The notes under the pieces were generated by a model. That model saw only the letters and a list, made by a program, of their open reading frames with translations. It did not search any database and was not told where the DNA came from. A stretch of 64,000 nucleotides of DNA, taken from assembly GCA_965228045.1 (NCBI GenBank), contig OZ245789.1, positions 1,302,001-1,366,000 of the forward strand, read 5' to 3'. Position 1 is the first letter of the stretch. The number at the start of each line of letters is the position of its first letter. The position numbers were made by a program, and so were the translations under genes. Below, piece by piece: positions 34,601-42,939 of the stretch. Origin of the DNA: JANQEU01 sp965228045 (GTDB lineage: Bacteria; Bacteroidota; Bacteroidia; Cytophagales; Cyclobacteriaceae).

Positions 34601-35478
34601 AGGGCACCCCTTCTGGCAGCAGGTCCGATCGTCACGAATCCAAGGTCAGATACCCTCACAGGGATATTTTCCCGAACTTCTACCACTGTTTGTTCGATAT
34701 CCTCGATACTTTTAATGTAACCAAGGCCCCTTACCAGATACTCCGCCTGGTTAATTTCCACGGTCTTGGCTCCAACATCCCTATTGGATCTCTGCACTGA
34801 TCGCATCACCTGATGCAGCGGGATGTCATAAGCCTTCAGAGCGTCGGGGTTGACTTCTATCTGGTATTCTTTTACATAACCTCCTATAGAAGCCACTTCC
34901 GAGACCCCTTCAGCGGCATTGAGTGAATACTTGACATAATAATCCTGCACAGTTCGGATTTCGTGCAGGTCCCAACCTCCGGTTACATTTCCATCCTTAT
35001 CTCTTCCTTCCAGGGTATACCAAAACACCTGGCCAAGTGCTGTAGCATCCGGGCCGAGAGAGGGTTGGACATTTTCCGGAAGAAGGTTGGTAGGGAGTGA
35101 GCTCAGTTTTTCCAGTATCCTGGATCTGGACCAGTAAAATTCTATACCCTCCTCGAATATGATGTAGATACTGCTGAAACCGAAAATGGAAGAACTCCTG
35201 ATGGATTTAACACCAGGTATACCTAATAAATAGGTTGTAAGCGGATAAGAAATCTGATCCTCTATGTCCTGAGGTGAACGCCCCTGCCATTTGGTAAAGA
35301 CAATTTGTTGGTTTTCGCCAATATCAGGTATAGCATCCACAGCTACCGGATCACGAGGAAAGTTTCCTGTGTCCCATGGAAATGGTGCCATTGAAATCCC
35401 CCAGGCAATAAAGCCGATTAGCAGGATGACAGTGATCAACCTGTTCTCAAGAAAATACTTTATAGTCTTATTGAGCAT
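31669..35478 (-). CDS. cusA: CusA/CzcA-family heavy-metal RND pump
   Basis: 1269 residues from the ATG at 35478, where the protein begins MLNKTIKYFLENRLITVILL; a longer frame to 35529 adds an unlikely leader. It is an inner-membrane proton-driven pump with two repeats of six helices and two large periplasmic loops. Typical motifs are TKWQGRSPQDIEDQISYPL near the N-terminus and GIATDDGVLIATYLDQ in the distal helices. It is about 200 residues longer than E. coli CusA; the excess is mainly an extra membrane region after FGFKTNNKKTS (about 505-640). The operon and neighbouring Cu proteins favour Cu(I)/Ag(I) over Co/Zn/Cd. Confidence 0.95.
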   Translation of the reverse strand: MLNKTIKYFLENRLITVILLIGFIAWGISMAPFPWDTGNFPRDPVAVDAIPDIGENQQIVFTKWQGRSPQDIEDQISYPLTTYLLGIPGVKSIRSSSIFGFSSIYIIFEEGIEFYWSRSRILEKLSSLPTNLLPENVQPSLGPDATALGQVFWYTLEGRDKDGNVTGGWDLHEIRTVQDYYVKYSLNAAEGVSEVASIGGYVKEYQIEVNPDALKAYDIPLHQVMRSVQRSNRDVGAKTVEINQAEYLVRGLGYIKSIEDIEQTVVEVRENIPVRVSDLGFVTIGPAARRGALDKGGAEVVGGVVVARYGANPLQVINNVKERISEISAGLPQKILQDGTVSQLTIVPFYDRSTLIYETLGTLEEALSLEILIAILVVIVMVYNLRASILISSLLPVSVLLVFVFMKYFDVDANIVALSGIAIAIGTMIDLGIILSENIIRHLQQNNQDEPLVKVLYRGASEVSSAILTAVSTTIVSFIPVFTLEGAEGKLFGPLAYTKTFALIAALIVTLLILPTLAYWLFGFKTNNKKTSILINSVAVIAGIVVAFFGYWLVSILLILLGSLFLLKRLNVFESIKNVFLKKALDNLEIIVSAFVVIWLLAKYWLPLGADNSLFMNVLFVGILVGSILGFFSLLEHYYRHILKWCLENKILFMVAPVLIVLLGANIWLGFSRVFGFLPPLFKTIEQTALWDDLDAALPGIGKEFMPALDEGSFLLMPTSMPHSGMTFNLNVVGQLDMLISAIPEVSNTVGKLGRVESALDPAPISMFENVINYKPEYALDEKGHRIRYKVDADGKFLTVTDESFSNQEILERGMDASLLIKDNRGQYFRNWRPRIQSPDDIWNEIVKVTKIPGVTSAPKLQPIETRLVMLQTGMRAPMGIKVYGPDLKTIEAVGLQLEEILKTVPSVKSEAVFADRIVGKPYLEIEINRREIGRYGLHIEDVQQTIETAIGGMQITSTVEGRERFPVRVRYPRELRDDPDAIRKILIGTPSGAQIPLELIADINYVRGPQMIRSEETFLVGYVLFDRKSGFSEVTTVQDARREIEGAIESGALTLPSGVSYKFSGSYENQVRAEARLSIIVPIVLLTILLILYLQFRSLSTSLMIFSGVLLAFSGGFVMIWLYGQGWFADFNFLGANLRDLFQMKTVYLSVAVWVGFIALFGIATDDGVLIATYLDQSFTQNKPEDIDQVRESVIDAGLKRVKPALMTVSTTMIALLPVLTSTGRGADIMVPMAIPTFGGMAFALISIFLVPVLYGAREELKIKKLQS

Positions 35479-35567
35479 TGATATTTGATTTATTGAATCC
35501 ACTAACTCCCTTACCACCTGAGGCGGCATAAAAGTCCGAGCCTGATAGCTCTTAAAGAATCAAAAAA

Positions 35568-35957
35568 TCAAATTATGAAAACCTGATGAAGCACATTCAA
35601 TGGCTCATCGGGTAAGGGAGGAGATAGGTCCCTGAAAGAAAAAACAGGTGATTCCTGGTTCAGTTCAACCTGGTAAAGGAAAGTAGGACTTTGAATAGTG
35701 ATCAGAAAGGTCGGTGCCTCAATGACAACTTCGTAATCGTCATTTTCTACGGTAACATACTGATTTTCGCAGCAATCAGGAGCGGAAACCTGCTGATCTC
35801 CACTCTTCTCAGGCATTTCCATCATGCCCATACCGCAGTCCAGATGTTTTTGACCAAGCATCAATTCACTGATCACCGCATGGCCACCACAAAAGTGTGT
35901 GCCAAGGGTAGTTCCAATACTTCCCAGAACAAGTAAAAGTGAAAGTGATATGGACAT
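35568..35957 (-). CDS. HYC_CC_PP-family protein, first gene of the copper operon
   Basis: 129 residues from the ATG at 35957. A signal segment (MSISLSLLLVLGSIGTTLG) is followed by THFCGGH, then CGMGMMEMPEK, then PDCCENQYV, and a C-terminal FRDLSPPLP. These H/C, CC and PP blocks define the family, found next to copper genes in Bacteroidota. Paired Cys, His and Met residues suggest metal binding in the periplasm. An exact -7 box at 35977-35984 lies inside the longer frame that starts at 36014, so I prefer the shorter start. The gap to cusA is 89 bp. Confidence 0.8.
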   Translation of the reverse strand: MSISLSLLLVLGSIGTTLGTHFCGGHAVISELMLGQKHLDCGMGMMEMPEKSGDQQVSAPDCCENQYVTVENDDYEVVIEAPTFLITIQSPTFLYQVELNQESPVFSFRDLSPPLPDEPLNVLHQVFII

Positions 35958-35976
35958 TAACCTTTTCAAAGTCACA

Positions 35977-35984
35977 CAAATATA
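35977..35984 (-). promoter_or_regulatory. -7 box of the copper operon
   Basis: Minus-strand TATATTTG exactly matches TAnnTTTG, 19 bp upstream of the ATG at 35957. No TTG is found at the expected -33 spacing, which would fit a promoter that needs an activator, such as the HMA-AraC protein. Confidence 0.5.
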
Positions 35985-36035
35985 CGCAAACCGCGTTTTT
36001 TCGTTGTAATTCACCTATACATAGGAAGCGGAAGG

Positions 36036-36581
36036 TTACGAATTGATATAAGCCTGGTAGTCTTTCATGCTTTTAAGCACCACCTCTTTTGCGGTTTTTG
36101 CGTCCTGGAATTCTTCTACCTCTACAGTTTTATTCTCCAGTTTTTTATAATCTTCAAAAAATGTTCTCAACTCTTTTAGAGAATGAGCCGGTAACTCGGA
36201 AATGTCATTCATATGGTTAACACTCATATCATTTTCCGCCACAGCGATAATCTTATCATCTGACTCACCATCATCCAGCATTCGCATTACACCGATCACT
36301 TTGGCGGAAACAATACACAACGGCACCACTTCGATTTGTGACAGGACCAGGATATCTAGCGGATCCTTGTCATCACAGTAGGTACGGGGAATGAATCCAT
36401 AGTTATGCGGATAGTTCATCGAAGAGTAGATGACCCGGTCCATCAGTAGCAATCCGGCTTCCTTATCCAGTTCGTATTTCGCCCTGGTGTTCTTTGGAAT
36501 CTCGATGATTCCGTTTACGATATCAGGAGCCTTTTCACCAACTTTCGTCTTGTGCCAGGGATTATGCGGATCAATTTGCAT
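36036..36581 (-). CDS. ppa: Inorganic pyrophosphatase
   Basis: 181 residues, cytoplasmic. It shows the family I signature in YCDDKDPLDILVLS, with the aspartates that bind Mg2+, and NYPHNYGFIPRTY just before it. It hydrolyses pyrophosphate to phosphate, driving biosynthesis. Length matches bacterial hexameric enzymes. It is followed on the same strand, after 21 bp, by the copper operon promoter region, with which it shares no obvious function. The 141-bp gap upstream to lptD contains nothing I recognise. Confidence 0.95.
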   Translation of the reverse strand: MQIDPHNPWHKTKVGEKAPDIVNGIIEIPKNTRAKYELDKEAGLLLMDRVIYSSMNYPHNYGFIPRTYCDDKDPLDILVLSQIEVVPLCIVSAKVIGVMRMLDDGESDDKIIAVAENDMSVNHMNDISELPAHSLKELRTFFEDYKKLENKTVEVEEFQDAKTAKEVVLKSMKDYQAYINS

Positions 36582-36722
36582 GTAACTACGATTCTGATTT
36601 TAAGTAAAATAGGAGTTATGTAAGATAATGACAATTGTTTAGGGGCTAACAGATATTTAATGACTGATAATTTGAATTTTCCGTGGAAGATAAATTCGGA
36701 TTCAACAAACTGAGAAAGTTTG

Positions 36723-39482
36723 TTAATTATTATCAAAGAAGTCCAAAAAGCTTCTTTTCCTTTGAAGTTTCAGATCCTGGAGCAGGCTGGCTTTTGGTTT
36801 GATCACGAGTGAAAATGATTGGAACCGACCAAACGGCACCCATCCAAATGTCAGCCCCCAACAGTGCAGATCCCTGGAGATGTTGATCCTGGTTTGGGTG
36901 AATTCCTTGTTGTCAATATCATAACCCGAGTTCACGGAGATATTGGTTTTTGGGGTCAATTTTAATGAACCGCTGAATGAAAGTGTATGCCTGTACTCTA
37001 CCTTGGCCAAACCTCTTTTCACCCTGTTTACGCTATAGGAGACATTGAGGGTCCAGGGAATATTGAAATCTACATACTCATTCGGATTGTTTTGCAGGTA
37101 GTTGTATTCTGCCTCCTCAGCTCCTTCAATTGGATTGCCAAATTCATCCACCGGGTTAAAAGGGTCATCACCGAATTGGTCCCGTGTACGGGTTGGGTCA
37201 GTAAAATCTTCTTCCTCTTCTTCATCACGGTCACTTTTCGGTTTTAGTCTTAGGGTCAGGGCCACATTGGACTGACTAAGCTGCCCAAGTCCCCGGCCTG
37301 CGTTCCAGGCAAATCTGTCTACCCGTATACCATTTTCCGTAGGTCCCTCGGTATATATGTACGGGTCCACCTGACCGCCAACCGCTACGGACATGGCATT
37401 CTTAAAAAAGCTTGTCCGCGTTGACCAGTTAATATTGGCAAGTTTGAAACTATCCGCCGCGAAATTGTATCCTGTGCTCATGGACAGGTTATCAAAGACC
37501 TTGACCTTTTTTGTTCCTGTTATCGTGTCTTCCGGATCCAGCACTTTCATTTCGAGGTTATTCTGAAGGCTGATGTTAAGTGATCGGCTTTCAAATCCGG
37601 AGGGAGAAGCATAGGCGAAGCCCTGGTACTTTGAAATCCTGATCGTATCTGTTGGACTCACCTGCAGCTCCTGGTAAACTCCTCTTTCTGGGCCACTAAA
37701 ATCAGGATTGTAGCTAAACGACACTGATGGTGTCATCACATGACGGATGGCCTGCACCTTGCTGTCTCCGTCAAAGAAGTAGGTACCGTAAACTAATGTA
37801 TTCAAGGAGACGCCGGAGGTCCAGGAACTTGCCCTGCTGAATCCATTAATGGTGTCAACCCTTACCGCTTCTTCGCCAGGAAGGTAGCTGTAGGCCAGCT
37901 CTTTCGAGAACCAGACTTCATTGTAATTGAAGGAAGGACTTAACGTAAAAAACTTTAGCAGACTGAGAGATGTACTCACCGGAACCTGGTGACGAATCCC
38001 GAATTTCCCATAGTCCAGAATGGTCTGCAGATCGTCCTTGAAAGTGAGGGAATCCAGGTCCGAGGGATCGAAATTGACCACATCAAATTGGAACGGATTA
38101 GAGATTCTGTTGGTCAATTGGTTCGTGGCCGTCATGTTGTGGCTGAAATTAAGCTTGGCCAGCGGATTGTTAGAAGAGTTTATAAGGTTCTTGAAAGGAT
38201 ATTGCCTGCTGGTGTTGAATGAAAAATCCGGCAGGTTGACATTCATTATCCCGGTGGCAAGGTTTTGGTTCTGCCTGGCATTTAACGTCATATTAAATGG
38301 CGTACCCACAAATCTTTTCGAGTAAGACACATTCGAAGAATACTGTGACTGGGTACTTCTGGCAAAATCCTGGGCCACCAGGTTGCTGTTTTCGTTATAG
38401 GTGCTGGTACCTAGCGACACAGAGGCACTGAAGCTGCTGGATCCGGCAGACTGCTGACTATGCGACCATCTGTACCAAAAATCGTTGGTCCTTAAGGGAT
38501 TTTCAATGTCATCAGAAATGTTTTGGGTATAGCTGAAATTCATCGAACCTGAGAAAGCATATCTTTTTTTATAATTGGTATTTACAGTCAAGCCTTTTGC
38601 GCCACGGGTGTAGATGTCACCTGTTGCCCTCAGGTCCAAATAATCGTTGATGGCCCAGTAGTATCCACCATTTCTCAGAAAGAAACCCCTTCTACGCTCC
38701 TCACCATAACTGGGAAAAATTATGCCGCTAGTTTGTTTTTTAGGCTGTGGAAACATCCCAAATGGAAAAGCCAGTGGTGTACTTACATCCCGGAATTTCA
38801 GGTGGAAGGGACCGGATACTACCTTGTTGCCAGGTATCACTTTTAACTTTTCTGATTGAATAAAAAAATGCGGATGTTCCAGGTTGCATGTGGTGTATTT
38901 TGCATTTCGGATGAACATTTCATCTTTCTCGTTCTTCCGGACATCCGCTCCGTGCATAAACGCGCCATCCTGCTCCGTTACTACTCCCTTGATCTGAGCC
39001 CGCTTCGAATCGAAGTTGTACAAAATATTATCCGTCTGGTAGCTGTCTTGTACATCAGAAAATACCGGTTTGCCCAATGCCTTGCCAGTAGAGTCCGTTC
39101 GGGAGGTCGACCGAATGGTCTTATTGCGCATGTCCACATCGGTACGGTCGGCTTCCAGTGAAATGTCACCGTAGTCGATGTGCGACTGTCCGTACATCTT
39201 TATTTTTTGCTGCTTTAACTGGAAATAAATGGAGTCTTCGGCGTTGTAATTAATGGTGGTTTCGATATCAGATTTCCGCGGTTTTTTAACAATTTTTGTG
39301 GAATCTTTTGGGGTATTGGCGGCCAGATCGGTACTGTCCATCGGTGTAGTTCCTTCATTGGCCGTACTGTCCTCCATAAGAATTTCTTCTTGTCCGGGAG
39401 AACTGTACCGGCTACTATCCGTTTGAGCAAATGAAAAAACGCTGAAATAGATGAAAAAAACGCAGAAAACAACTCGCCCCAA
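36723..39482 (-). CDS. lptD: LPS-assembly protein LptD-like outer-membrane protein
   Basis: 919 residues with a signal peptide (VVFCVFFIYFSVFSFAQ). An OstA/LptA-like beta-jellyroll at about 75-250 (KIKMYGQSHIDYGDISLEAD) precedes a large beta-barrel. The C-terminal region is rich in alternating strands, for example NRVKRGLAKVEYRHTLSFSG and RDLHCWGLTFGWVPFGRFQS. It inserts lipopolysaccharide into the outer leaflet. An acidic loop (KSDRDEEEEEDFTDPTR) lies near residue 760. It is divergent from the amidase gene across 84 bp. Confidence 0.88.
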   Translation of the reverse strand: MGRVVFCVFFIYFSVFSFAQTDSSRYSSPGQEEILMEDSTANEGTTPMDSTDLAANTPKDSTKIVKKPRKSDIETTINYNAEDSIYFQLKQQKIKMYGQSHIDYGDISLEADRTDVDMRNKTIRSTSRTDSTGKALGKPVFSDVQDSYQTDNILYNFDSKRAQIKGVVTEQDGAFMHGADVRKNEKDEMFIRNAKYTTCNLEHPHFFIQSEKLKVIPGNKVVSGPFHLKFRDVSTPLAFPFGMFPQPKKQTSGIIFPSYGEERRRGFFLRNGGYYWAINDYLDLRATGDIYTRGAKGLTVNTNYKKRYAFSGSMNFSYTQNISDDIENPLRTNDFWYRWSHSQQSAGSSSFSASVSLGTSTYNENSNLVAQDFARSTQSQYSSNVSYSKRFVGTPFNMTLNARQNQNLATGIMNVNLPDFSFNTSRQYPFKNLINSSNNPLAKLNFSHNMTATNQLTNRISNPFQFDVVNFDPSDLDSLTFKDDLQTILDYGKFGIRHQVPVSTSLSLLKFFTLSPSFNYNEVWFSKELAYSYLPGEEAVRVDTINGFSRASSWTSGVSLNTLVYGTYFFDGDSKVQAIRHVMTPSVSFSYNPDFSGPERGVYQELQVSPTDTIRISKYQGFAYASPSGFESRSLNISLQNNLEMKVLDPEDTITGTKKVKVFDNLSMSTGYNFAADSFKLANINWSTRTSFFKNAMSVAVGGQVDPYIYTEGPTENGIRVDRFAWNAGRGLGQLSQSNVALTLRLKPKSDRDEEEEEDFTDPTRTRDQFGDDPFNPVDEFGNPIEGAEEAEYNYLQNNPNEYVDFNIPWTLNVSYSVNRVKRGLAKVEYRHTLSFSGSLKLTPKTNISVNSGYDIDNKEFTQTRINISRDLHCWGLTFGWVPFGRFQSFSLVIKPKASLLQDLKLQRKRSFLDFFDNN

Positions 39483-39538
39483 ATCAGCCTCTAGTTTTAA
39501 TTTCGTGGAAATTTTTACAATTTTGCGTAAAAATTTGC

Positions 39539-39563
39539 ACTTGATTAATAAATCAACTCAAGT
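39539..39563. promoter_or_regulatory. Overlapping inverted repeats directly before the amidase start
   Basis: ACTTGA (39539-39544) pairs with TCAAGT (39558-39563), and TTGATT (39541-39546) pairs with AATCAA (39551-39556). The two hairpins share bases, so only one can form at a time. The structure ends 3 bp before the GTG start at 39567 and could limit ribosome access or act as an operator between lptD and the amidase gene. Confidence 0.35.
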
Positions 39564-39566
39564 TCT

Positions 39567-40349
39567 GTGAGAAATATTGCGATTCTATTAGGCATTACTA
39601 CGGTCCTAATTTTGGCATCTTTCAACACGGTTGGGCTTCGAGATTATAAGATAGACAAGATCGTGATCGATCCCGGACATGGTGGCAGGGACCCAGGCAC
39701 GAGTGGCTCTCTCTCGAAGGAGAAAAATATTGCACTTCCGATTGCACTTGAGCTCAAGCGAATTATTAACGAAAACATACCGGATGTCGAAGTCATACTG
39801 ACCAGAAAAACAGATAGCTTCCCCACACTTAATGATCGCGCGGACCTGGCCAATGAACTTGGCGCAGACCTTTTCATTTCCGTTCACGCCAACTGGGTCT
39901 CTAACCCCAATATTTACGGAACAGAGACTTATGTGATGGGAGTGCAAAACACCGGTAGGAACTTCGAAGTGGCCAAGCGGGAAAATTCCGTCATTTTATT
40001 GGAGGAGAATTATGAGGAGGAGTATAACGGATTCGATCCTGAAGTGCCGGAATCTTATATACTGCTTTCACTCACCCAATCAGCATTTCAGGAAAGAAGC
40101 CTGCAGCTGGCCTCCAAAATCGAAAAGCAATTTGAAACCCGTGTGGGTCGTCGCAGCCGCGGTGTCAAACAATCCAGCCTTTATCTGCTTTGGAGGACCA
40201 CTATGCCTAGTGTTTTGGTAGAAGTCGGTTATCTTAGTAATCCGAAGGAAGAAAAGGAGTTGAACGATCCGCTTAATCAGGTCTACATCGCTTCTGGCAT
40301 ATACCGGGCCTTCAGAGATTATAAAAAAGAAATCGAATCCAGCTACTAA
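39567..40349 (+). CDS. N-acetylmuramoyl-L-alanine amidase
   Basis: 260 residues from a GTG start. The N-terminus is a hydrophobic export segment. The Amidase_3 domain begins KIVIDPGHGGRDPG (zinc His), continues with the catalytic Glu in KEKNIALP, then LFISVHANW (zinc His), and ends VLVEVGYLSNPKEE (catalytic Glu). It cleaves the amide between muramic acid and the stem peptide of peptidoglycan in the periplasm, typically during daughter-cell separation. The MlaD gene follows after 11 bp. Confidence 0.95.
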   Translation: MRNIAILLGITTVLILASFNTVGLRDYKIDKIVIDPGHGGRDPGTSGSLSKEKNIALPIALELKRIINENIPDVEVILTRKTDSFPTLNDRADLANELGADLFISVHANWVSNPNIYGTETYVMGVQNTGRNFEVAKRENSVILLEENYEEEYNGFDPEVPESYILLSLTQSAFQERSLQLASKIEKQFETRVGRRSRGVKQSSLYLLWRTTMPSVLVEVGYLSNPKEEKELNDPLNQVYIASGIYRAFRDYKKEIESSY

Positions 40350-40360
40350 ATCAATAGCCT

Positions 40361-41296
40361 GTGTCTAAAGAGTATCGTATTGGTCTAATCGCACTTATTT
40401 CCGGTGCCATCCTGTATTTTGGTTTTAATTTTTTGAAGGGGGTCGACTTCCTTTCAAGTAATGACAAGTATTACGCTATTTATGAAAATGTAGACGGGCT
40501 TAATAAGTCCAATTCCGTTATCATCAATGGTCTCGCTGTGGGGCAGGTCAGCTCCATAAGACTTACCGAAGGCAATGATATGGTCCTCGTGGAACTGATG
40601 ATCTCGGGGGACATTTTGCTTGGGGACAGTACCATTGCGGAGCTCAAGGACCAGGATTTTCTTGGTGGAAAAGCTATTTATTTGAACCCAAAAGGGGACA
40701 GAATTCTTGAACCCGGCGATACACTCATTTCTTATATCGACAGGGGATTGGCAGAATACCTGGATAACGTAACTCCCATCACCAATAACCTGAGTATTAC
40801 CATCAGCAGGATCAACGAGATACTTTTAGGCCTTCAGGGAAGTGGGGAGAAGATAAACACTACCATTACCCAGCTCAATACGACCCTTAGCCAGGTAAAT
40901 TCGATCATTGAAAATAACCGTAAGGAATGGAGTCGTACACTTACTGCCAGTAGGGAATTGATAGAGAATGTAAATGACAAAGTCTCTAAACTAGATCCGA
41001 TTCTAAGCAAGACGGACGGTGTATTGGATTCTTTAAATAACCTTGAAATCAATCAGACCCTGCGATCGGCAAATGCCATGCTGGCCCAGGTCACCGAACT
41101 TCTTCTGGAAATCGACAATGGTCAGGGCACCTTGGGTAAATTGGCCAACAATGATTCACTATATAACAACCTGAATCAGCTATTGATCGATCTGGATAAG
41201 TTGACAATCCACCTTAATCAATACCCTAAAGATTTCTTGAAGCCTTTGGGTCGAAAACATTCCAAATTAGAAGGAATTGAAAAAAATGATCCATAA
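40361..41296 (+). CDS. MlaD/MCE-domain lipid-transport protein
   Basis: 311 residues from a GTG start. One N-terminal membrane anchor (LIALISGAILYFGFNFLKG) is followed by an MCE domain (about 35-115: YYAIYENVDGLNKSNSVIIN, LAVGQVSSIRL). The rest is a long helical, coiled-coil-like region with repeated TITQLNTTLSQVNSIIENN-type heptads. MCE proteins form hexameric lipid tunnels between the two membranes. No MlaE or MlaF gene is adjacent, so partners are elsewhere. Confidence 0.92.
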   Translation: MSKEYRIGLIALISGAILYFGFNFLKGVDFLSSNDKYYAIYENVDGLNKSNSVIINGLAVGQVSSIRLTEGNDMVLVELMISGDILLGDSTIAELKDQDFLGGKAIYLNPKGDRILEPGDTLISYIDRGLAEYLDNVTPITNNLSITISRINEILLGLQGSGEKINTTITQLNTTLSQVNSIIENNRKEWSRTLTASRELIENVNDKVSKLDPILSKTDGVLDSLNNLEINQTLRSANAMLAQVTELLLEIDNGQGTLGKLANNDSLYNNLNQLLIDLDKLTIHLNQYPKDFLKPLGRKHSKLEGIEKNDP

Positions 41297-41304
41297 TTTG
41301 GATT

Positions 41305-42939
41305 ATGAACACCCAGACACCCTCGAAATCTTTTGAAGAACTCCTCTCCAATCTTTCCAAAAAAGAGGAAGAAGTACGTCTTGGCGGAGGTGAGAAACGG
41401 GTTCTAAAGCACAAAGAAAAGGGTAAGCTCACTGCTCGTGAGAGGATAGAATACCTCCTGGATGATGACAATGGAAGTCTTGAGATTGGAGCTTTTGCAG
41501 CCGATGGCATGTACCAGGAGGAGGGAGGCTGTCCGTCAGCCGGTGTAGTAGTAAAGTTGGGAAAAATAGCGGGTAGGCATTGTGTGGTAGTGGCCAACGA
41601 CGCCACTGTCAAGGCCGGTGCATGGTTTCCGATGACCGCAAAGAAGAACCTCAGAGCCCAGGAGATCGCCATGGAAAACAAGATTCCAATTGTCTACCTG
41701 GTCGACAGTGCCGGCGTCTTTTTACCGAAGCAAGATGAAATCTTTCCTGATAAAGAGCATTTCGGGCGGCAGTTTCGAAACAATGCAAAGATGTCAGCCG
41801 AAGGCATCGTACAGATAGCTGCTGTAATGGGCAGCTGCGTCGCTGGTGGGGCCTATTTACCCATAATGAGCGATGAAGCCATGATCGTGGATAAAACCGG
41901 ATCCATATTTTTAGCGGGAAGCTACCTGGTGAAGTCAGCAATAGGTGAAGAAGTGGATAGTGAAACCCTTGGAGGGGCAAGCACACACTGTCAGATATCC
42001 GGGGTGACAGATAATAAATACGACTCGGATGAGGAGTGTCTGGATGCCATCAAAAAGATATTTGACAAGCTGGGGAATAATTTGAAGGCGGGCTTCAACA
42101 GAGTAAAGCCGGAGCCGCCGGCAGTGGCAGCTGATGCTATTTTGGAGAAATTCCCTGTTTCCGGTAATCGAACCTACGATGTGCTGGACGTAATCAAAAC
42201 GATGGTAGACAGATCGGAATTTGAAGAATACAAGAAGGATTATGGCAAAACGCTGGTATGCGGTTACGGAAGAATAGACGGCTGGAGCGTCGCCATCGTG
42301 GCAAACCAGCGGAAGATCGTGAAGGCAAGGAAAAGCAATTCCGGCAATGAAATGCAAATGGGTGGTGTCATTTATTCGGACTCAGCGGACAAAGCAGCAC
42401 GGTTCATCATGAATGCCAATCAAAGAAAAATCCCGCTTGTCTTTTTGCAGGATGTAAATGGCTTTATGGTTGGCAGCAGAGCTGAGCATGGAGGTATTAT
42501 AAAAGATGGCGCCAAGATGGTAAATGCCGTAGCTAACTCTGTAGTGCCAAAGTTTACCATCATAATGGGCAGTTCCTATGGGGCTGGTAACTATGCAATG
42601 TGTGGTAAGGCATACGATCCCAGACTGATTTTTGCCTGGCCTACGGCTGAGATCGCTGTAATGAGTGGAGGATCTGCCGCGAAGACCCTTCTCCAGATCA
42701 AGGTGGCAACCCTGGAAGCAAAAGGAGAGCAGCTTTCGGAAAAGGAGAAAGAATCTCTTCTGCAAGAGATAAAAAATACTTATAATGAGCAATTAAATCC
42801 GTATTACGCCGCTGCCAGGTTATGGGTGGATGGAATAATTGATCCCAGGGACACGAGAAGGGTGATTTCCGAAGGGATTTCCGTAGCCAATCATTCCCCG
42901 ATTACGGAAAAGATGAATGTCGGAGTAATTCAAACATGA
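41305..42939 (+). CDS. Acyl-CoA carboxylase, carboxyltransferase (beta) subunit
   Basis: 544 residues, cytoplasmic. Both crotonase-like halves are present: KKNLRAQEIAMENKIPIVYL with MGSCVAGGAYLPIMSDEAM in the N-half, and FLQDVNGFMVGSRAEHGG with GSSYGAGNYAMCGKAYDP in the C-half, the acyl-CoA and biotin pockets. The overall sequence most resembles methylcrotonyl-CoA or related carboxylase beta subunits of Bacteroidota; substrate length is not certain. The biotin-carrying alpha subunit is not in the window. It overlaps the next gene by 4 bp. Confidence 0.93.
   Translation: MNTQTPSKSFEELLSNLSKKEEEVRLGGGEKRVLKHKEKGKLTARERIEYLLDDDNGSLEIGAFAADGMYQEEGGCPSAGVVVKLGKIAGRHCVVVANDATVKAGAWFPMTAKKNLRAQEIAMENKIPIVYLVDSAGVFLPKQDEIFPDKEHFGRQFRNNAKMSAEGIVQIAAVMGSCVAGGAYLPIMSDEAMIVDKTGSIFLAGSYLVKSAIGEEVDSETLGGASTHCQISGVTDNKYDSDEECLDAIKKIFDKLGNNLKAGFNRVKPEPPAVAADAILEKFPVSGNRTYDVLDVIKTMVDRSEFEEYKKDYGKTLVCGYGRIDGWSVAIVANQRKIVKARKSNSGNEMQMGGVIYSDSADKAARFIMNANQRKIPLVFLQDVNGFMVGSRAEHGGIIKDGAKMVNAVANSVVPKFTIIMGSSYGAGNYAMCGKAYDPRLIFAWPTAEIAVMSGGSAAKTLLQIKVATLEAKGEQLSEKEKESLLQEIKNTYNEQLNPYYAAARLWVDGIIDPRDTRRVISEGISVANHSPITEKMNVGVIQT

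Noticed and set aside
35479..35529. Seventeen-residue N-terminal extension of CusA
   Set aside because: RND pumps of this family start at MLNKTIKYFL; the extension has no family support.
36515..36736. Minus-strand frame between the pyrophosphatase and lptD genes
   Set aside because: Overlaps both genes and reads as low-complexity leader; no motif or start signal.
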